Shown: in pieces, positions 12,326-13,227 of the stretch | Numbering within the stretch: the first letter of the stretch is position 1 | Layout of the letters: every line of letters starts with the position of its first letter | Source of the DNA: an uncultured cyanobacterium | Lineage (GTDB): Bacteria > Cyanobacteriota > Vampirovibrionia > Gastranaerophilales > Gastranaerophilaceae | Direction of reading: 5' to 3' | Assembly: GCA_945836835.1 (NCBI GenBank) | Contig: CAMAML010000010.1 | Span: forward strand, 1 to 13,227 | DNA length: 13,227 nt | Notes under the pieces: generated by a model | Database searches by the model: none | Told to the model about the DNA's origin: nothing | Seen by the model: only the letters and a program-made list of their open reading frames with translations | Position numbers and translations under genes: made by a program

Positions 12326-13227
12326 TTATAACTTAGAAGCAACCATCAAAGTTGTTTCAGCCAATCTTGTAGAATAACCGCATTCGTTATCGTACCAAGA
12401 AATAACCTTGACCATGTTGTCGCCCATTACACGAGTCAACAAAGCGTCAACGGTTGAAGATTGAGAAGATCCGATGTAGTCTGAAGAAACAAGCGGTTCT
12501 TCGGTGTAGCAAAGAACGTGTCCGTCAGCACCTTCTTTCAATGCTGCGTTAACTTCTTCAACGGTAACAGGTTTTTCGGTTTCAAATACAACGTCAACCA
12601 AAGATACGTCCGGAGTAGGAACTCTCATAGCGAAACCGTCCAATTTACCCTTCAATTCAGGGATAACAAGAGCAACAGCCTTAGCAGCACCTGTTTTGGT
12701 AGGAACGATGTTCAATGCACCTGCTCTTGCACGACGAGGGTCTTTGTGACCTGCGTCCAAAATTCTTTGGTCGCCCGTATAAGAGTGAACGGTTGTCATC
12801 AAACCTTTAACGATACCGAATTTTTCCTTGATAACCTTAGCAACAGGTGCCAAGCAGTTAGTAGTACAAGATGCCATCGAAATGATGTTGTGTTTTTCAG
12901 GATCGTATTCGTTTTCGTTTACGCCCAAAACAATAGTTTTGTCTTCGTTAGATGCAGGAGCGGAGATGATAACCTTCTTAGCACCTGCGTCGATGTGAGC
13001 GTGAGCCTTGGTAGCGTCAGTGAAGAAACCGGTTGATTCAACAACAACTTCTACACCCAATTCTTTCCAAGGTAATTGAGCAGGATCTTTTTCCGCAAAG
13101 AACTTGATTTTCTTACCGTTTACGATGATACCTTCTTCGTATGCTTCAACGGTACCGTCAAATTTGCCCATAACAGAGTCATATTTGAAAATTCTTGCAG
13201 CATCTTCAGGTTTCAACCCCGGGTCAT
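12326..13227 (-). CDS. gap: Glyceraldehyde-3-phosphate dehydrogenase, 5' end cut by window edge
   Basis: The visible 300 codons cover all but about 35-40 N-terminal residues (the first Rossmann strand GFGRIG lies outside). The frame stays open to the edge (DPGLKPEDAARIFKYDS), so the internal ATG at 13162-13160 region and other Met codons are not starts. VESTGFFT and the active-site motif ASCTTNC (catalytic Cys codon 12868-12866) are intact, with SYTGDQR, RRARAGALNIVPT, TGAAKAVALVIPELKGKL and SWYDNECGYSTR following as in the family. It oxidises glyceraldehyde 3-phosphate to 1,3-bisphosphoglycerate in glycolysis, using NAD(P)+. The usual Asn before ASCTTNC is Met here (ISMASCTTNC), a minor change. 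The mid-section resembles cyanobacterial Gap proteins, from memory. Cofactor preference cannot be told without the N-terminus. Confidence 0.96.
   Translation of the reverse strand, partial: DPGLKPEDAARIFKYDSVMGKFDGTVEAYEEGIIVNGKKIKFFAEKDPAQLPWKELGVEVVVESTGFFTDATKAHAHIDAGAKKVIISAPASNEDKTIVLGVNENEYDPEKHNIISMASCTTNCLAPVAKVIKEKFGIVKGLMTTVHSYTGDQRILDAGHKDPRRARAGALNIVPTKTGAAKAVALVIPELKGKLDGFAMRVPTPDVSLVDVVFETEKPVTVEEVNAALKEGADGHVLCYTEEPLVSSDYIGSSQSSTVDALLTRVMGDNMVKVISWYDNECGYSTRLAETTLMVASKL

Noticed and set aside
12518..13036. A 172-codon plus-strand open frame over gap
   Set aside because: It lies wholly opposite the highly conserved GAPDH sequence.
1..13227. CRISPR arrays, tRNA or rRNA genes, transposases, phage genes
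   Set aside because: No regularly spaced repeats, cloverleaf sequence or mobile-element protein motifs were seen.

Overview
The window looks like chromosomal DNA from a Gram-negative, AT-leaning bacterium. My best guess is the non-photosynthetic cyanobacterial sister group (Melainabacteria/Vampirovibrionia, probably Gastranaerophilales). This rests on pattern memory, not a search: small membrane proteins with a characteristic N-terminus (MVSPVSNLRFNSNVYFR-type), a cyanobacteria-like GAPDH, and a possible DUF1822-like domain beside a sigma factor gene. All eleven visible stop codons are TAA (6) or TAG (5); none is TGA. No tRNA, rRNA, CRISPR array, transposase or integrase gene was found.

Region 1 (1-4379, minus strand) is a three-gene set read right to left. 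First comes a 1008-residue single-pass membrane protein with a large acidic cytoplasmic part and a TonB-type C-terminal domain. A small ECF-like sigma factor follows, then a protein with three zinc ribbons and a P-loop ATPase domain that runs off the left edge. This is the most unusual part of the window and could be an envelope-to-transcription signalling module. The sigma gene also has its own good extended -10 promoter.

Region 2 (4380-6236) holds a divergent intergenic region, a 132-residue membrane protein of unknown role, a two-way terminator, and hemW (heme chaperone, radical SAM) on the minus strand. hemW and the next gene diverge from promoters whose -35 boxes overlap on one palindrome; hemW appears to be leaderless.

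Region 3 (6237-8925, plus strand) is a secreted GH13 alpha-amylase-family enzyme followed 25 bp later by a membrane-anchored, coiled-coil-rich protein of unknown function.

Region 4 (8926-9392) has no intact gene. It contains hairpin-forming DNA, an XRE-type helix-turn-helix reading frame on the minus strand that lacks a normal start and has an in-frame TGA, and a palindromic element flanked by near-identical 13-bp direct repeats.

Region 5 (9393-12243, plus strand) is a compact operon: ribE (riboflavin synthase), ribBA (first steps of both branches of riboflavin synthesis) and a double-GNAT protein. Its promoter places transcription start on the A of the ribE ATG, leaving no room for an FMN riboswitch or ribosome binding site. 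A two-way terminator separates it from a GAPDH gene (gap, minus strand) that is cut by the right edge.
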